Shown here: positions 1-9,883 of the stretch, piece by piece
Numbering within the stretch: the stretch's first letter is position 1
How the letters are laid out: each line of letters opens with the position of its first letter
Source: Centipeda artemidis DSM 19719
GTDB taxonomy: Bacteria > Bacillota > Negativicutes > Selenomonadales > Selenomonadaceae
Length of the DNA stretch: 64,000 bases
Assembly: GCF_000426665.1 (NCBI RefSeq)
Contig: NZ_AUFU01000003.1
Coordinates: 119,437 to 183,436, forward strand
Direction of reading: 5' to 3'
Made by a program: the position numbers and the translations under genes
Notes under the pieces: model-generated
Databases searched by the model: none
What the model was told of the DNA's origin: nothing
What the model saw: the letters and a program-made list of their open reading frames with translations, nothing else

Positions 1-698
1 TTGATCTCTCGCTCGTGCGCGGCGAAGTCCTCGCGATCATCGGCCCCTCGGGGTCCGGGAAATCCACCCTGCTCCGCTGCATCAACAAGCTCGAGACCGT
101 CGACAGCGGCGATATCGTCATCCGCGGGCGCATCCTCTGCGAGACGAAAGAGGGCGCGGCGCAGGCGGTCTACGCAGAGCCGCAGGAAGCGCGCCGTATT
201 CTCTCTTCAACGGGTATGGTGTTCCAGCAGTTCAATCTCTTTCCGCATATGACCGTCATCGAAAATCTCATCGAAGCCCCATGCCACGTCAAGGGTATGG
301 CAAAGAGCGAGATCCTTCCCTATGCGCGCGAACTCCTCCAAAAAGTCGGTCTCTCTGACCGTGAGGACGCCTACCCGAGCCAGCTCTCGGGCGGACAGCA
401 GCAGCGTGTCGCCATCGCGCGCGCGCTCGCGATGCAGCCGGACATCATGCTCTTTGACGAGCCGACCTCCGCGCTCGATCCGGAGCTGACGGGCGAGGTG
501 CTCCGCACCATGCGCGCACTTGCCGCCGAACGCATGACGATGATCGTCGTCACGCACGAGATGGCATTTGCACGCGAAGCCGCAACGAACGTCATCTTCA
601 TGGAGCATGGCCGCGTCATCGAAGAGGGCACGCCGGACGCCTTTTTCTCCGCCCCGAGAGAAGAGCGGACGAAAGAGTTTCTGCGAAATATGCTGTAA
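1..698 (+). CDS. Polar amino-acid ABC transporter ATP-binding protein, 5'-truncated
   Basis: ATPase subunit of an amino-acid uptake ABC transporter (GlnQ/HisP type), working on the cytoplasmic face with a permease and a binding protein that must lie upstream of the window. The reading frame is open from base 3, so the gene starts before the window. It shows Walker [10 protein letters not shown], the Q-loop region [13 protein letters not shown], signature LSGGQQQR and Walker [13 protein letters not shown], followed by the switch histidine in VVTHEM. The insert between Walker A and the Q-loop is longer than in classic GlnQ, as in some Firmicute homologues. It converges on the MATE gene. The substrate cannot be read from the ATPase alone. 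Confidence 0.93.
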   Translation, partial: DLSLVRGEVLAIIGPSGSGKSTLLRCINKLETVDSGDIVIRGRILCETKEGAAQAVYAEPQEARRILSSTGMVFQQFNLFPHMTVIENLIEAPCHVKGMAKSEILPYARELLQKVGLSDREDAYPSQLSGGQQQRVAIARALAMQPDIMLFDEPTSALDPELTGEVLRTMRALAAERMTMIVVTHEMAFAREAATNVIFMEHGRVIEEGTPDAFFSAPREERTKEFLRNML

Positions 699-730
699 CC
701 CCCGGGATTTGGACAATATACAAAAATACA

Positions 731-775
731 ACAAGGACGGATACGAAGATGCATTTCTTCCGTGTCCGTCCTTGT
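731..775 (-). terminator. Rho-independent terminator of the MATE gene
   Basis: An 11-bp perfect stem (ACAAGGACGGA with TCCGTCCTTGT) with further inner pairing. On the minus strand it is followed by a T-rich stretch (TGTATTTTTG). It lies just past the stop of the MATE gene and between two convergent genes. Confidence 0.8.
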
Positions 776-789
776 TCGTGAGACTAAAT

Positions 790-2130
790 TTATACAGCCG
801 TCTGCAGTGTCTTCTGCGTCCAATAATACGCAATCACAACCGGTACCCCTGCGCCGATCCATGCGAGAGGATTTGCGAAGCACGCGCCGAGGAAGCCGAA
901 CTGTGCGCAGAGGAAAATCGCAGCGCCTGCGCGCATGAGGAGTTCCATTGCCCCGGCAACGGTCGGCATCACGCTCTGCCCGAGCCCTTGCAGAACATTG
1001 CGGTAAACGAGGAGAAGCGCAAGTATCAGGTAACAAGAACCGTTGACAATGAGGAACATATGCCCGTAGGCGATGACATCTGATGCCGCCGCATCCCCTT
1101 CGATGAAGAGGGCAAGGATATGTGTGCCGAACGCAATCAGCAATGCACCAATGAGTACGGCAAAGCCCATTGATAATTTCAGACAAGCGCGCACGCCTGC
1201 ACGGATGCGGTCATACTTCTGCGCGCCGTAGTTTTGTGCGGTGTACGCCGCCATCGCATAGCCAAAAGACAGCATCGGCATGACGGCGACGGCATCAATC
1301 TTCTGCGACGCTGCATACGCGGCAACGGCAACTGCGCCGAGATTATTCAGCGCAATTTGGAGAATCACCGCACCGATTGCAATGACCGTGCCCTGAAATC
1401 CCATCGGTAGTCCTACACGCAGATGCTCCCACAGGAGCGCGCGGTCAAGGCAAAAGTCTGACCGCCGCACGTGGAGCACAGGGATGCGCCGCCGAATATA
1501 GGCGAAAAAAATCAGTGCGCCAAGCCCCTGTGAAATGACAGTCGCGAGTGCCGCGCCGGGAATCCCCCACCCCAACACGAGAATCGCGATCGGCTCAAGG
1601 ACGATATTGAGGAACAGCGCGATACCGAGCATCACGGTCGGGATTTTACTGTCCCCAAGTGCACGCACGAGACAGTTTTGCAGATAGAGGAAAAGGAAGA
1701 TGATAAGCCCCGCAAAGATGACAGTGATGAAATCCTGAGCCCCATCAATGATCTCCGCAGGCGTCTCCATGAGCACAAGCATCGGACGCGTAAGCGGCAA
1801 AACAATCGCCGTAAGGAGAAGTGTTGCCACCATGCCAAGGATAATACATGCCGCCGTACTGCGCCGGACACCGTCCATATCCTCCGCACCGAACCGCTGT
1901 CCCGTGCAGATGGTAATGCCGACGCAAAAGCCCATGATGAATCCGAGCGCGAGGAACATGAGGCTGCCTGTGCATCCCACCGCAGCGAGCGCGGAAACGC
2001 CGAGGAATCGCCCAACAATGAGCGTGTCGACAAACGAATAGAGCTGCTGCATCATATTCCCTGCAACCAGCGGCAGCGAAAAGAAAAAAATCAGCCGCAT
2101 CGGATCGCCGCTCGTCAAATTCTTCGTCAT
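790..2130 (-). CDS. MATE family efflux transporter
   Basis: Inner-membrane multidrug/toxin exporter of the MATE family, 446 residues and about 12 hydrophobic segments, the usual size. The N-terminus (MTKNLTSGDPMRLIFFFSLP) and the following region with GNMMQQLYSFVDTLIVGRF are typical of the DinF/NorM-like Firmicute branch. I start it at 2130 because that ATG overlaps the stop of the upstream DUF218 gene by four bases (ATGA), which implies translational coupling. An open frame continues about 40 codons further upstream but carries no transporter-like sequence. Substrate unknown. Confidence 0.9.
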   Translation of the reverse strand: MTKNLTSGDPMRLIFFFSLPLVAGNMMQQLYSFVDTLIVGRFLGVSALAAVGCTGSLMFLALGFIMGFCVGITICTGQRFGAEDMDGVRRSTAACIILGMVATLLLTAIVLPLTRPMLVLMETPAEIIDGAQDFITVIFAGLIIFLFLYLQNCLVRALGDSKIPTVMLGIALFLNIVLEPIAILVLGWGIPGAALATVISQGLGALIFFAYIRRRIPVLHVRRSDFCLDRALLWEHLRVGLPMGFQGTVIAIGAVILQIALNNLGAVAVAAYAASQKIDAVAVMPMLSFGYAMAAYTAQNYGAQKYDRIRAGVRACLKLSMGFAVLIGALLIAFGTHILALFIEGDAAASDVIAYGHMFLIVNGSCYLILALLLVYRNVLQGLGQSVMPTVAGAMELLMRAGAAIFLCAQFGFLGACFANPLAWIGAGVPVVIAYYWTQKTLQTAV

Positions 2131-2903
2131 TCCAAATACCTCGTGACAAAAGTACGCAGTTCTTCCCGCAGGAACGTGATGTTGGTCTGGAACGGTGAGA
2201 CACTCGGCACAAATTTCAGCGGATTGAGGTGCGGATGTGCAGGCACCCAAAAATCTGACGGATATGGCGTTACCTCGATGCCCAATTTTTCAAAGTTCAG
2301 TACGGCGCGCGGCAGATGAAACGCCGAGGTCACGAGGATCGGGTGCGTAAAGCCTTCTCTGTGCAGGATCTCAGCCGAATACCGCGCGTTCTGTCCCGTC
2401 GTCAGGCTCTCGGACTCCGTGTATATTTGTTCCTCCGGCACACCGAGCGAGATGAGCACGCGCCGTGCGATCTCCGCCTCCGTACCTGTGTCCTTGAATA
2501 CTTGACCGCCCGAGAGAAGAATCGGCAATCCATAAAGCCGATGCAGACGCACGGCGGTGAGCAGACGCGACGCAGGACTCGGCGCAAGCATCCCCTCCCC
2601 ATCCACATCCTGCACGCCGCCGATCGCCCCGCCGCCAAGCATGATGATGACGTCGCCCTGCGGGTGCTCCGGCACCGGATACGTCCGCTCGAGACTCCCC
2701 ATGAAGAGATCGGCGACCGCCCCCGTCGTGAGGAGATAAAATACGGCGGCAATCGCGGCGAGAATCCCCGCGGCTGCTTTCACCTGCCGCCGCCATAGAT
2801 ACACGACAATCGCGGCGAGCGCAAGGATGAAGATGCCCGGCGGCAGAATCCACGCCGCACCAAATTTCAAAACGTAAATCATAAAAGGAAAACGCACCTC
2901 CAT
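2127..2903 (-). CDS. DUF218 / YdcF-like membrane-associated protein
   Basis: 258 residues with two N-terminal hydrophobic segments (about residues 8-60) followed by a DUF218 domain of the YdcF/SanA/ElyC type. Visible signatures are DVIIMLGGGAIGG, LHRLYGLPILLSGGQ and LVTSAFHLPRAV. ElyC and SanA relatives affect envelope integrity in diderm bacteria, but the chemistry is not settled, so only an envelope role is inferred. The start is uncertain: a GTG six bases downstream of the ATG at 2903, or the ATG of MIYVLKF, could also serve. It is coupled to the MATE gene by an ATGA overlap. Confidence 0.8.
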   Translation of the reverse strand: MEVRFPFMIYVLKFGAAWILPPGIFILALAAIVVYLWRRQVKAAAGILAAIAAVFYLLTTGAVADLFMGSLERTYPVPEHPQGDVIIMLGGGAIGGVQDVDGEGMLAPSPASRLLTAVRLHRLYGLPILLSGGQVFKDTGTEAEIARRVLISLGVPEEQIYTESESLTTGQNARYSAEILHREGFTHPILVTSAFHLPRAVLNFEKLGIEVTPYPSDFWVPAHPHLNPLKFVPSVSPFQTNITFLREELRTFVTRYLE

Positions 2904-3003
2904 CGCGAATATTTAGAAGATATAGGGAGCGTATATTCTTTTTGTAAATATGCCTCTTCCATTTTATCAAACTCTGTGGAAAAAGAAAAGGAGAGACCTG
3001 CAC

Positions 3004-3348
3004 ATGGCGATTACACAGCATGAACACATCGATGCCGAGAACCGTTTTGGCGGGAGCGGCACCATCCATATCGAAAAGATCCTCTCCCCTGCCGAGCTGG
3101 ACGGCAAATGTGCAATGTATGCGCGCGTCACCATCCCGCCGCATGCATCAATGGGCGTCCACCGGCATGAGGGTAATACGGAAACGTACCACATCCTCTC
3201 AGGACGTGCCCGCTATAACGACAACGGAAAGGAAATCGAGATCGGCCCGGGGACGACGACGTTCTGCGGCGACGGCGAGGTACACGCTATCGAGAACATA
3301 TCGGATACTGAGGATCTCGTTTTTATGGCGCTGATCATCAATAAGTAA
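3004..3348 (+). CDS. Small cupin-domain protein
   Basis: A 114-residue single-domain cupin. The metal-binding motif is visible as GVHRHEGNTETYHILSG (two His and a Glu in motif 1), with motif 2 around CGDGEVHAIEN. Such proteins often bind a metal and act as small-molecule isomerases, dioxygenases or sensors; the reaction cannot be deduced here. The ATG at 3004 follows a good ribosome site (AAAGGAGAG). It stands alone on the plus strand with its own terminator. Confidence 0.85.
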   Translation: MAITQHEHIDAENRFGGSGTIHIEKILSPAELDGKCAMYARVTIPPHASMGVHRHEGNTETYHILSGRARYNDNGKEIEIGPGTTTFCGDGEVHAIENISDTEDLVFMALIINK

Positions 3349-3369
3349 ATATTTGTACACAAACGAAGA

Positions 3370-3402
3370 AGCCGCACCCGATAAAGATGCGGCTCTTTTA
3401 TT
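3370..3402 (+). terminator. Rho-independent terminator after the cupin gene
   Basis: Stem AGCCGCA / TGCGGCT with an 11-nt loop, followed by CTTTTATTT, about 20 bases after the cupin stop. Confidence 0.85.
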
Positions 3403-3492
3403 TGTAATTGAACGTAATGACGCTGCCTTCGCAGCGGCGTCGTGCTGCTGTTCCCTGTAACAACGAACGGCGGTATACTGCATCGCTGTTTT

Positions 3493-4104
3493 TCAATACG
3501 GAATCGTATCGTCATCCATGGAGCGATGCTCTATCTTCGTAAAATAGTTCACCGACAGATCGACCGGCCCGTCCAGCAAGGCGCGCATGAACGCCGTGTA
3601 GGAAATCCCTTCGGACTGTACCGCAAAGAGATAGTCGCCAACTGCCCAATGTGCGGCGTAGTTGGTCGTCATCCCGTTCTCATCTTTGACCTCCGCAATC
3701 GACACGGGGACACCGCGCATGGTCACCTTCTTCCACGTTGCGCCATAGATGCCGCTGATATCGTCATCCTGCATCAGATTGGCGGGCGCCGTGCGCACGA
3801 GCAACTTTGCGTTGTCGTTCCGGATGCGTGCATAACGGATATCGATGAGGTCGCCCGCAATGACGTAGATATGCTCCGCCTGATAGCCCGTGAGTTCCGA
3901 CAGTGACAGGGGATAATAGCCCGCCGCCTGCGCCGCCTCTGCAACGGACGGATATTCGACCATCGGGTTGGGCATACCGTCCATCTCCTGCGCAGACGTA
4001 TAGGAGCGCGCCTGTGCTGCAGGGACGTTCAGGGGAACGGCGACGAGCACTGCCGCTGCCACGAGCATCCCGGAAAGAATCTTGAAAGAACGTTTTTTTC
4101 GCAT
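3493..4104 (-). CDS. Exported protein of unknown function downstream of the MacB-type pump
   Basis: 203 residues with a clear signal peptide (MRKKRSFKILSGMLVAAAVL, then cleavage near PAAQA-RS). The mature part is mixed alpha/beta with no motif I recognise; it contains a proline-rich start (MPNPMVEYPS) and the segment YYPLSLSELTGYQAEHIY. The ATG at 4104 is preceded by GAGAGGAG. It is the last gene of a minus-strand run starting with TolC, about 65 bp after the pump permease, so a link to export or envelope quality control is possible but unproven. Confidence 0.75.
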   Translation of the reverse strand: MRKKRSFKILSGMLVAAAVLVAVPLNVPAAQARSYTSAQEMDGMPNPMVEYPSVAEAAQAAGYYPLSLSELTGYQAEHIYVIAGDLIDIRYARIRNDNAKLLVRTAPANLMQDDDISGIYGATWKKVTMRGVPVSIAEVKDENGMTTNYAAHWAVGDYLFAVQSEGISYTAFMRALLDGPVDLSVNYFTKIEHRSMDDDTIPY

Positions 4105-4170
4105 AAGATATTCTCCTCTCTTGCATGTCCGCACGGGACACATCACAAAACGAAAACTATATCCTCCCGC

Positions 4171-5388
4171 TTACTCGTAGCGCAGAGCATCGATGGGATC
4201 GAGCCGCGCCGCCTTGCGTGCAGGGTAGATGCCGAAAAAGAGCCCGATGCCGACGGCAAAGCTAAACGAAACGACGATCGGCAACACTGCTAAGGTCGTC
4301 TCAAATCCGCCGAATTTACCGATGATCTCTGAAAGTGATACGCCCATGGCGATACCGATCATGCCGCCCACGATGCCGATGACCATGGACTCGATCATGA
4401 ACTGCATAAGGACATTCGACGAGGTCGCCCCTAGCGCCTTGCGGATGCCGATCTCGCGTGTGCGCTCGGTAACAGAAACCATCATGATGTTCATGATGCC
4501 GATGCCGCCGACGAGCAGAGAGATCCCCGCAATCGAGCCGAGCAGCAGCGTGATCATATTTGTGCTCTCTGTAAAGGACTCCATAAGGCTCGTCATATTG
4601 CGCACAGTGAAGTCGTCCTCCGTACCGGTACGTATATGATGCCGCGACCGCAGCAAGGTCTCGATCTCGCTCTGTACCTGATCCATGCGCGCCGGGTCGG
4701 ACACCTGAATATTGATCGACTGCACATGGGTGATCGCAAGCATGCGCTCCTGCGCTGTGGTCAGCGGAATATAGATCACATCGTCCTGATCCTGCCCCAT
4801 GGACGACTGTCCCTTCGAAGCGATGAGGCCAATGACCTTAAACGGCTGATTATTGATGCGGATATTTTGACCGACCGGATTCTCCGCGCCGAACAGATTC
4901 GCGGCGACGGTCGCGCCGATCACGGCGACGCGGCTGCGTTTGCTGAGATCGCTCGCCGTGATGAAAGAGCCGTTTTCCACCTTGAGCGAGCGAATTTGCA
5001 TCAGCTCCGGCGTGACTCCCATCACCTCCGTATTCCAGTTGAGGTTGCCGTTGATGACTTGATAGGAGGTGTTTACCGTCGGCGAAACATAGTCAATGCC
5101 CTTGATTTTGGCTGCAATCGCCTTAGCGTCGTCGTATTTGAGGGATTTGCGCGAGCCTGCTGCACCGCGGATGCCGCCCTTATTGGTGGAGCCCGGCATA
5201 ACGATGAGCATATTCGTACCGAGACTGGCAAAGGAGTTCGTCACGCTCGTTCGGACGCCCATGCCGATAGAGACCATCGCAATGACCGCGCCGACACCGA
5301 TGATGATACCGAGCATCGTGAGGAGGGAGCGGAGCTTGTTCGCAAGGAGCGCATTCAGCGCCATGGCAAAGCATTCCTTAAACAACAT
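4171..5388 (-). CDS. MacB-type ABC transporter permease
   Basis: 405-residue permease with the MacB/FtsX layout: one membrane helix near residues 20-45 ([20 protein letters not shown]), a large periplasmic domain (about 50-280), then three helices at the C-terminus with the conserved [14 protein letters not shown] loop. MacB-type pumps act as mechanotransmission machines, moving substrates from the periplasm through TolC. ATPase and permease are separate genes here, overlapping by 11 bases (as in LolCD-type or Gram-positive pumps), instead of being fused as in E. coli MacB. Confidence 0.92.
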   Translation of the reverse strand: MLFKECFAMALNALLANKLRSLLTMLGIIIGVGAVIAMVSIGMGVRTSVTNSFASLGTNMLIVMPGSTNKGGIRGAAGSRKSLKYDDAKAIAAKIKGIDYVSPTVNTSYQVINGNLNWNTEVMGVTPELMQIRSLKVENGSFITASDLSKRSRVAVIGATVAANLFGAENPVGQNIRINNQPFKVIGLIASKGQSSMGQDQDDVIYIPLTTAQERMLAITHVQSINIQVSDPARMDQVQSEIETLLRSRHHIRTGTEDDFTVRNMTSLMESFTESTNMITLLLGSIAGISLLVGGIGIMNIMMVSVTERTREIGIRKALGATSSNVLMQFMIESMVIGIVGGMIGIAMGVSLSEIIGKFGGFETTLAVLPIVVSFSFAVGIGLFFGIYPARKAARLDPIDALRYE

Positions 5389-6100
5389 CCATCACGACCC
5401 CCTTTCCCTCATCGCGCGTGATTTTCCCATCGCGGACAAGGAGCTGGCGGCTCGCGCGCACGGCGATTTCCGGCTCGTGCGTGACGAGGATAATCGTATG
5501 CCCCTTCTCATGCATTGTTTCGAAAATGTCCATGATCTCCTTCGTGGACTTGGTATCAAGGTTGCCCGTCGGCTCGTCCGCCATGATAATATGCGGTTCG
5601 TTGACGAGGGCGCGCGCAATCGCGACGCGCTGCCGCTGCCCGCCTGAGAGTTCGTTCGGCAGATGCCCGCCGCGGTCGGCCAGGCCGACGGATGCGAGCA
5701 CTTCCTGCGCGCGGGCAAGCCGTTCCTTTTTCCCGACCCCCGCGTAGACGAGCGGAAGCGCAACATTCTCGAGCGCCGTAATGCGCGGCAACAAGTTGAA
5801 GTTTTGGAAAACAAAGCCGATCTTTTTGTTGCGCGTAACGGCGAGCGCATCGTCGTCGAGCCCCGCGACCTCATCGCCGTCGAGCCGGTAAGATCCTTCA
5901 GTCGGACGGTCAAGACAGCCGAGAATATTCATGAGCGTAGATTTCCCTGAGCCGGAGGGTCCCATCAGCGCGGCAAACTCACCGCGCTGAATATCGAGGT
6001 CGATGCCGTCGAGCGCCGCGAGCTCCTCCCCGCCGATACGGTAGACCTTACGGATACCGCGCAGACGAATAGCCGCGGGGTGTGTTTCTTTGGTCTGCAT
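5378..6100 (-). CDS. MacB/LolD-type ABC transporter ATPase
   Basis: 240-residue ATPase with Walker [10 protein letters not shown], signature LSGGQRQR, Walker [13 protein letters not shown] and the switch His in LVTHEPE. The DEPTGNLD form is typical of MacB/LolD/FtsE-class ATPases. I start at the ATG at 6100 (MQTKETH) because GGAGGGAG sits at ideal spacing before it. An in-frame ATG at 6115 overlaps the stop of the adaptor gene, but has no such site. It pairs with the downstream permease. Confidence 0.93.
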   Translation of the reverse strand: MQTKETHPAAIRLRGIRKVYRIGGEELAALDGIDLDIQRGEFAALMGPSGSGKSTLMNILGCLDRPTEGSYRLDGDEVAGLDDDALAVTRNKKIGFVFQNFNLLPRITALENVALPLVYAGVGKKERLARAQEVLASVGLADRGGHLPNELSGGQRQRVAIARALVNEPHIIMADEPTGNLDTKSTKEIMDIFETMHEKGHTIILVTHEPEIAVRASRQLLVRDGKITRDEGKGVVMDVV

Positions 6101-6114
6101 GATCTCCCTCCGCA

Positions 6115-7227
6115 TCAGAATGGCGGCGGCCCGCCGTCCTGCTTCGCGCTGCTTGTCGCCTTAGCCGTGTAGGTATTGACGACGCGTTCCCCTTCGTCCA
6201 ATCCCGAAAGGATCTCGACGTACTCGTCACTGTAGATGCCCGTCTCGACGTAGCGCTGCTCCTGCGTCCCGTCATCCTTCATCACCATGACATAAGAACC
6301 GTTTGAATCCGTCTTGAGTGCGGCGAGCGGAACGACGAGCGCGTCCGCTTTGTCCGCCGTATTGATCACGACACGTGCGGTCATCGCCGGCAAAAGCATG
6401 CTGTCCGGATCGTCCACGTCGAGCGTGACATAGTAATAGATAACGCTCGCGCTCGATGACGAGGAGCTCGATGAACTCGAGGAGCTTGTATCCCAGCTGT
6501 TCGAAACGTCGGTCTGGGAGATCTTCGAGACACGTGCCGTAAATTTTTGATCCGTAAACGCATCGACCGTAAACGTCGCATCCTGCCCAACACGGATATT
6601 GCCGATATCGGTTTCATCAACCTTTGCCTTGATTTGCTTGCGCGAAAGATCGGCAATACGCATGATGACGGTAGGATTATCCGAGCCCTGCACCGCCATA
6701 GTCCCCGCCGTCTTGGGCTCGCCGACCACAACGCCCGAGATCGGTGCGGTGATAATCGTTTCATTCGCATCGGAGACCGCTTCTTCGAGAGTCGACTGCG
6801 CCGTCTCGTAGTTGTACTGCGCGTCTTCAAGATCCTGCTGGGATTTTGCCCCGATGCCCGCGAGATAGTTCATACGATTGTACTTTGCACGCGTATTCGT
6901 CACACGATACTGCGCCTGATCCCGCTTCGCCTCGTAGTCCTTGCCGTCGAGTGTGGCGACTGTCTGTCCCACCGTCACTGTATCGTTCTCCTTCACGAGC
7001 ACCGAGCTGATGCGCGCGGTGATCTTGGAGCTGACCTCAACGGAATCGACGGGCTGTATCGTCCCCGTCGCCTCGACGGTCGACTTGATATCCATGCGCC
7101 GGACGGCAACGGTCTCAACGGCCTGCGCGGATTTTTCCGCTTCGCCCGCCGAATAGTAGTAATAGCCGCCGAAAGCGACGACCGCCGCGATCAACACACC
7201 GATACCGATGATTTTCTTCCGTTTCAT
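6115..7227 (-). CDS. MacA-type periplasmic adaptor (HlyD/RND family)
   Basis: 370 residues: N-terminal membrane anchor ([20 protein letters not shown]), lipoyl half-motifs, an alpha-helical hairpin around residues 95-145 and beta-barrel and membrane-proximal domains. It bridges the inner-membrane MacB pair and the TolC channel. A run of 12 serines ([15 protein letters not shown], near residues 247-261) interrupts the beta-barrel region. The serines use five different codons (AGC, TCC, TCG, AGT, TCA), so simple repeat slippage is unlikely. The start overlaps the TolC stop (ATGA). Confidence 0.92.
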   Translation of the reverse strand: MKRKKIIGIGVLIAAVVAFGGYYYYSAGEAEKSAQAVETVAVRRMDIKSTVEATGTIQPVDSVEVSSKITARISSVLVKENDTVTVGQTVATLDGKDYEAKRDQAQYRVTNTRAKYNRMNYLAGIGAKSQQDLEDAQYNYETAQSTLEEAVSDANETIITAPISGVVVGEPKTAGTMAVQGSDNPTVIMRIADLSRKQIKAKVDETDIGNIRVGQDATFTVDAFTDQKFTARVSKISQTDVSNSWDTSSSSSSSSSSSSASVIYYYVTLDVDDPDSMLLPAMTARVVINTADKADALVVPLAALKTDSNGSYVMVMKDDGTQEQRYVETGIYSDEYVEILSGLDEGERVVNTYTAKATSSAKQDGGPPPF

Positions 7228-8630
7228 TTGCCGGGCACCTCATTCTTCGCAACCGTCATCTGTACCGCCGCGCTCGTCGCAAGGTTTGCGGCGTCCGCAC
7301 TGTCGCGCTCGGCCTGTGTGACCTCGGGCAGCCCGTCGGCCGCGGCGCGTTCCGCCGCGGTGAGCGGTTCGCCCATCAGATTCTCCACCTGCGCCCGATA
7401 GCGCGCATAGTCATAGCGTGCGTTGATATCGTTCTGCTTGGCCTTCGACAGCGCAAGCTGCGCATCCAGCACGTCGAGGAGGATCCCTTCTCCTGCACTG
7501 TAACGCCGGCTTGCGATGAAATAATCTTCCTCCGCCTGCTTCACGGCATCCCCTGTCGCCGTAAACCGCTTCTCCGCTTCACGGAGGTTCAGGTATGCCT
7601 TCCGCAGGTTCAGATCAATCGTCTCCTCCGCCTGCCGGACATTCAGCAACGCCGTATCCCGCTCCGCTTCTGCCGCATCGATCTGTGCCCGCGTCACACC
7701 GCTGTCAAAGATATTCCAGTTCACCCCGACGGATGCGGAAACATCGCGGTTCGTATCATTGTGCGGTCGGAACTGCGTTGTGATGCCGGAGCCAACGGTC
7801 AGGTTCACGGTGGGTTTCTTCCCTGCCTTTGCGATATCAACGGCAAGTTCCCGCTGCGCAAGGGTATCCTTTTGCACCTGCAGATCGCGCCGGTTGCCGT
7901 AGGCATAGGAAATACAGTCCTGCACGGTCTTCTCAAATGGTACGTAGGAAACGTCTGTCGTAAGACGCAGCTCCTCGCCGCGATCCATATTGAGGAGATT
8001 GCGAAGCGTCGCAAGATTCACCTCATAGGCATTTTCCGCGCTGATGAGCTCCTGCCGCGCATTCGACAGCTCGACCGAAGAACGCAGGACATCAATGCGT
8101 GCCTGTGCTCCTGCCTCGTAGAGCGCCGTGACATTGCCCAGATGTGCATCGTAATTGCCAACTGCTTCACGCTGTACTTCGGTCTTTTTGAGAGCCTCAA
8201 CGGCGTTGTAATATGCGGCGATGACTTCGTATTTCAGATCTTCCCGTGCGCGCTCCGTCGTGAGCCGTGCAGCTGCGGCGCCGATCTCTCCGGATTGAAT
8301 ACTCGCCTGATTCGCGCCGCCGGTGTAAAGAGGGAGACTTGCCGAGAGATTCAGACCGTTTGAGGACTGTTGTGTTTCGCCGTTCGTCTTGCTCCAGCGC
8401 ACACTGTCACTCGCCGATACGGAAACACCGTTCCTGCCGCGCGCCTGTTTCAAGGCGGCATCCGCCGTATGCTCTCCCTGTCGCGTAATGCGCAGTCCCG
8501 TATTCGCGGCGAGTGCCATATCGACGGCATCCGCCAGCGAAAGATCGCGTGCCTGTGCCCCCGACTGTACCGCAAACAAGCAGGCGGTAAGTAAAGGCAG
8601 ACAAAGGATGCGTCGCTTTTGACCGTACAT
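7224..8630 (-). CDS. TolC-family outer membrane efflux protein
   Basis: 468 residues with a signal peptide (MYGQKRRILCLPLLTACLFA, cleavage near AQA-RD) and the two-fold repeated helical pattern of outer-membrane efflux channels (LSLADAVDMALAANTGLRI; a second half from about residue 240). It provides the outer-membrane exit duct of the MacAB-like pump encoded next. Its presence requires an outer membrane and is one of the main reasons for placing the organism in the Negativicutes. First gene of the four-gene efflux operon; GAGGAGG ribosome site upstream. Confidence 0.92.
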   Translation of the reverse strand: MYGQKRRILCLPLLTACLFAVQSGAQARDLSLADAVDMALAANTGLRITRQGEHTADAALKQARGRNGVSVSASDSVRWSKTNGETQQSSNGLNLSASLPLYTGGANQASIQSGEIGAAAARLTTERAREDLKYEVIAAYYNAVEALKKTEVQREAVGNYDAHLGNVTALYEAGAQARIDVLRSSVELSNARQELISAENAYEVNLATLRNLLNMDRGEELRLTTDVSYVPFEKTVQDCISYAYGNRRDLQVQKDTLAQRELAVDIAKAGKKPTVNLTVGSGITTQFRPHNDTNRDVSASVGVNWNIFDSGVTRAQIDAAEAERDTALLNVRQAEETIDLNLRKAYLNLREAEKRFTATGDAVKQAEEDYFIASRRYSAGEGILLDVLDAQLALSKAKQNDINARYDYARYRAQVENLMGEPLTAAERAAADGLPEVTQAERDSADAANLATSAAVQMTVAKNEVPGK

Positions 8631-8656
8631 AAATAACCTCCTCGGTCAATCAACGT

Positions 8657-8690
8657 AAAATAATTGCGCCCATGCTACCGCAGGGGCGCT
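8657..8690 (-). terminator. Probable terminator between ctpA and the efflux operon
   Basis: Stem GCGCCC / GGGCGC followed on the minus strand by AATTATTTT. It lies past the CtpA stop and before the TolC ribosome site. The T-tract is imperfect. Confidence 0.55.
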
Positions 8691-8721
8691 AACCTTTTCT
8701 TTGAGTGGAGTTATGTTTTCA

Positions 8722-9867
8722 TTAGAGGGCAGGATGTTCAATAAGCCACTGTTTTGCGGCATCGAACTGTACGTCAGACGTATCCTGTGGACTGCGCTCC
8801 ACCACAATGTCCGGCGTGATGCCGATGCCGTCGATGAATCGTCCGCTCGGAGTTGCATATTTCGCAATCGTAAGTTTCAGTCCGTCTTCATGCATCAAGG
8901 GCAATACCGTCTGCACAGAACCTTTGCCATAAGACTGTGTTCCCACAATGGTTGCCGCTCCCGCATCTTGGAGGGCACCCGCAAGGATTTCGGATGCGCT
9001 CGCACTGTTCTCATCAATGAGAACGACGATCGGATATTTCCGCTCAGTCAGATGCGAGCGGTAGACCTCCTCGTTTCCGTCGCGATCCACGACGGAGACG
9101 ATCGTCCCTGCCGGCACGATCTGTTCAGCGACGGCGACGCAGCTCGTAATCAGTCCGCCCGGGTTCTCGCGCAGATCGAGGATGAGCGATGTCATGCCCA
9201 GCCCCGCGAGACGATTCATCTCGGAGGCAAACTCATTCCCCGTATGCTCAGCGAAGGAGGCAATGCGGATGTAGCCGATACTTGTCCCATCCACCATCGT
9301 TCCGCGTACGGACGGCACTTGTATGGTTGCGCGCGTGAGTGTATAGTCCTGCTCCACACCATCGCGCAGGATGCGCAAAACGACCGTCGTCCCGACTTCG
9401 CCGCGGATGTTCATAGCGACCTCTTCGCTCTGCATCTCACTTGTCGGCGTGCCGTTCACTGCGAGGATTTCATCACCCGTCCGCAGGCCTGCCGCTTCGC
9501 CGGGCGTCCCCTCAAGTACGGAGATGATCCTGACATGTTTATCCTTAAACCCCATCGTCACGCCAATGCCGCCGAACGATCCCTCCGTCTGCTCGCGCAG
9601 CGCCCTAAACATACCGGGCGGAAGGTAGATCGAGTGCGGATCATCAAGGGAAGCGACCATGCCGTTAATGGCACCGTCGATGAGATGGGTCGTATCGGGT
9701 GCATTCACGGAACGCGCCCGTATGAACTCCATGACGCCGAAAAGGCGCAGAACATCGTCACTGTAAAGTCCCGCTGCACGCAGGAGACCGCCTGCCGCCA
9801 GGATGGTCAGCAGGCTGCCAACGAGTGCCGATACGACGGCAAATCCGGCTAATTTCTTTCTGCTCAT
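8722..9867 (-). CDS. C-terminal processing peptidase, S41 family
   Basis: 381-residue tail-specific serine protease of the CtpA/Prc family: an N-terminal membrane anchor (about residues 7-30), a PDZ domain (about 95-180, with GIGVTMG and AAGLRTGDEILAVNG) and the S41 protease core. The nucleophile is in DENSASASEI and the general-base lysine in QSYGKGSVQT. It cleaves exported proteins near their C-termini. It sits directly after the EnvC-like hydrolase gene, the arrangement in which CtpA homologues commonly help control peptidoglycan hydrolases. Confidence 0.95.
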   Translation of the reverse strand: MSRKKLAGFAVVSALVGSLLTILAAGGLLRAAGLYSDDVLRLFGVMEFIRARSVNAPDTTHLIDGAINGMVASLDDPHSIYLPPGMFRALREQTEGSFGGIGVTMGFKDKHVRIISVLEGTPGEAAGLRTGDEILAVNGTPTSEMQSEEVAMNIRGEVGTTVVLRILRDGVEQDYTLTRATIQVPSVRGTMVDGTSIGYIRIASFAEHTGNEFASEMNRLAGLGMTSLILDLRENPGGLITSCVAVAEQIVPAGTIVSVVDRDGNEEVYRSHLTERKYPIVVLIDENSASASEILAGALQDAGAATIVGTQSYGKGSVQTVLPLMHEDGLKLTIAKYATPSGRFIDGIGITPDIVVERSPQDTSDVQFDAAKQWLIEHPAL

Positions 9868-9883
9868 ATACTCTTTCGCTCAA

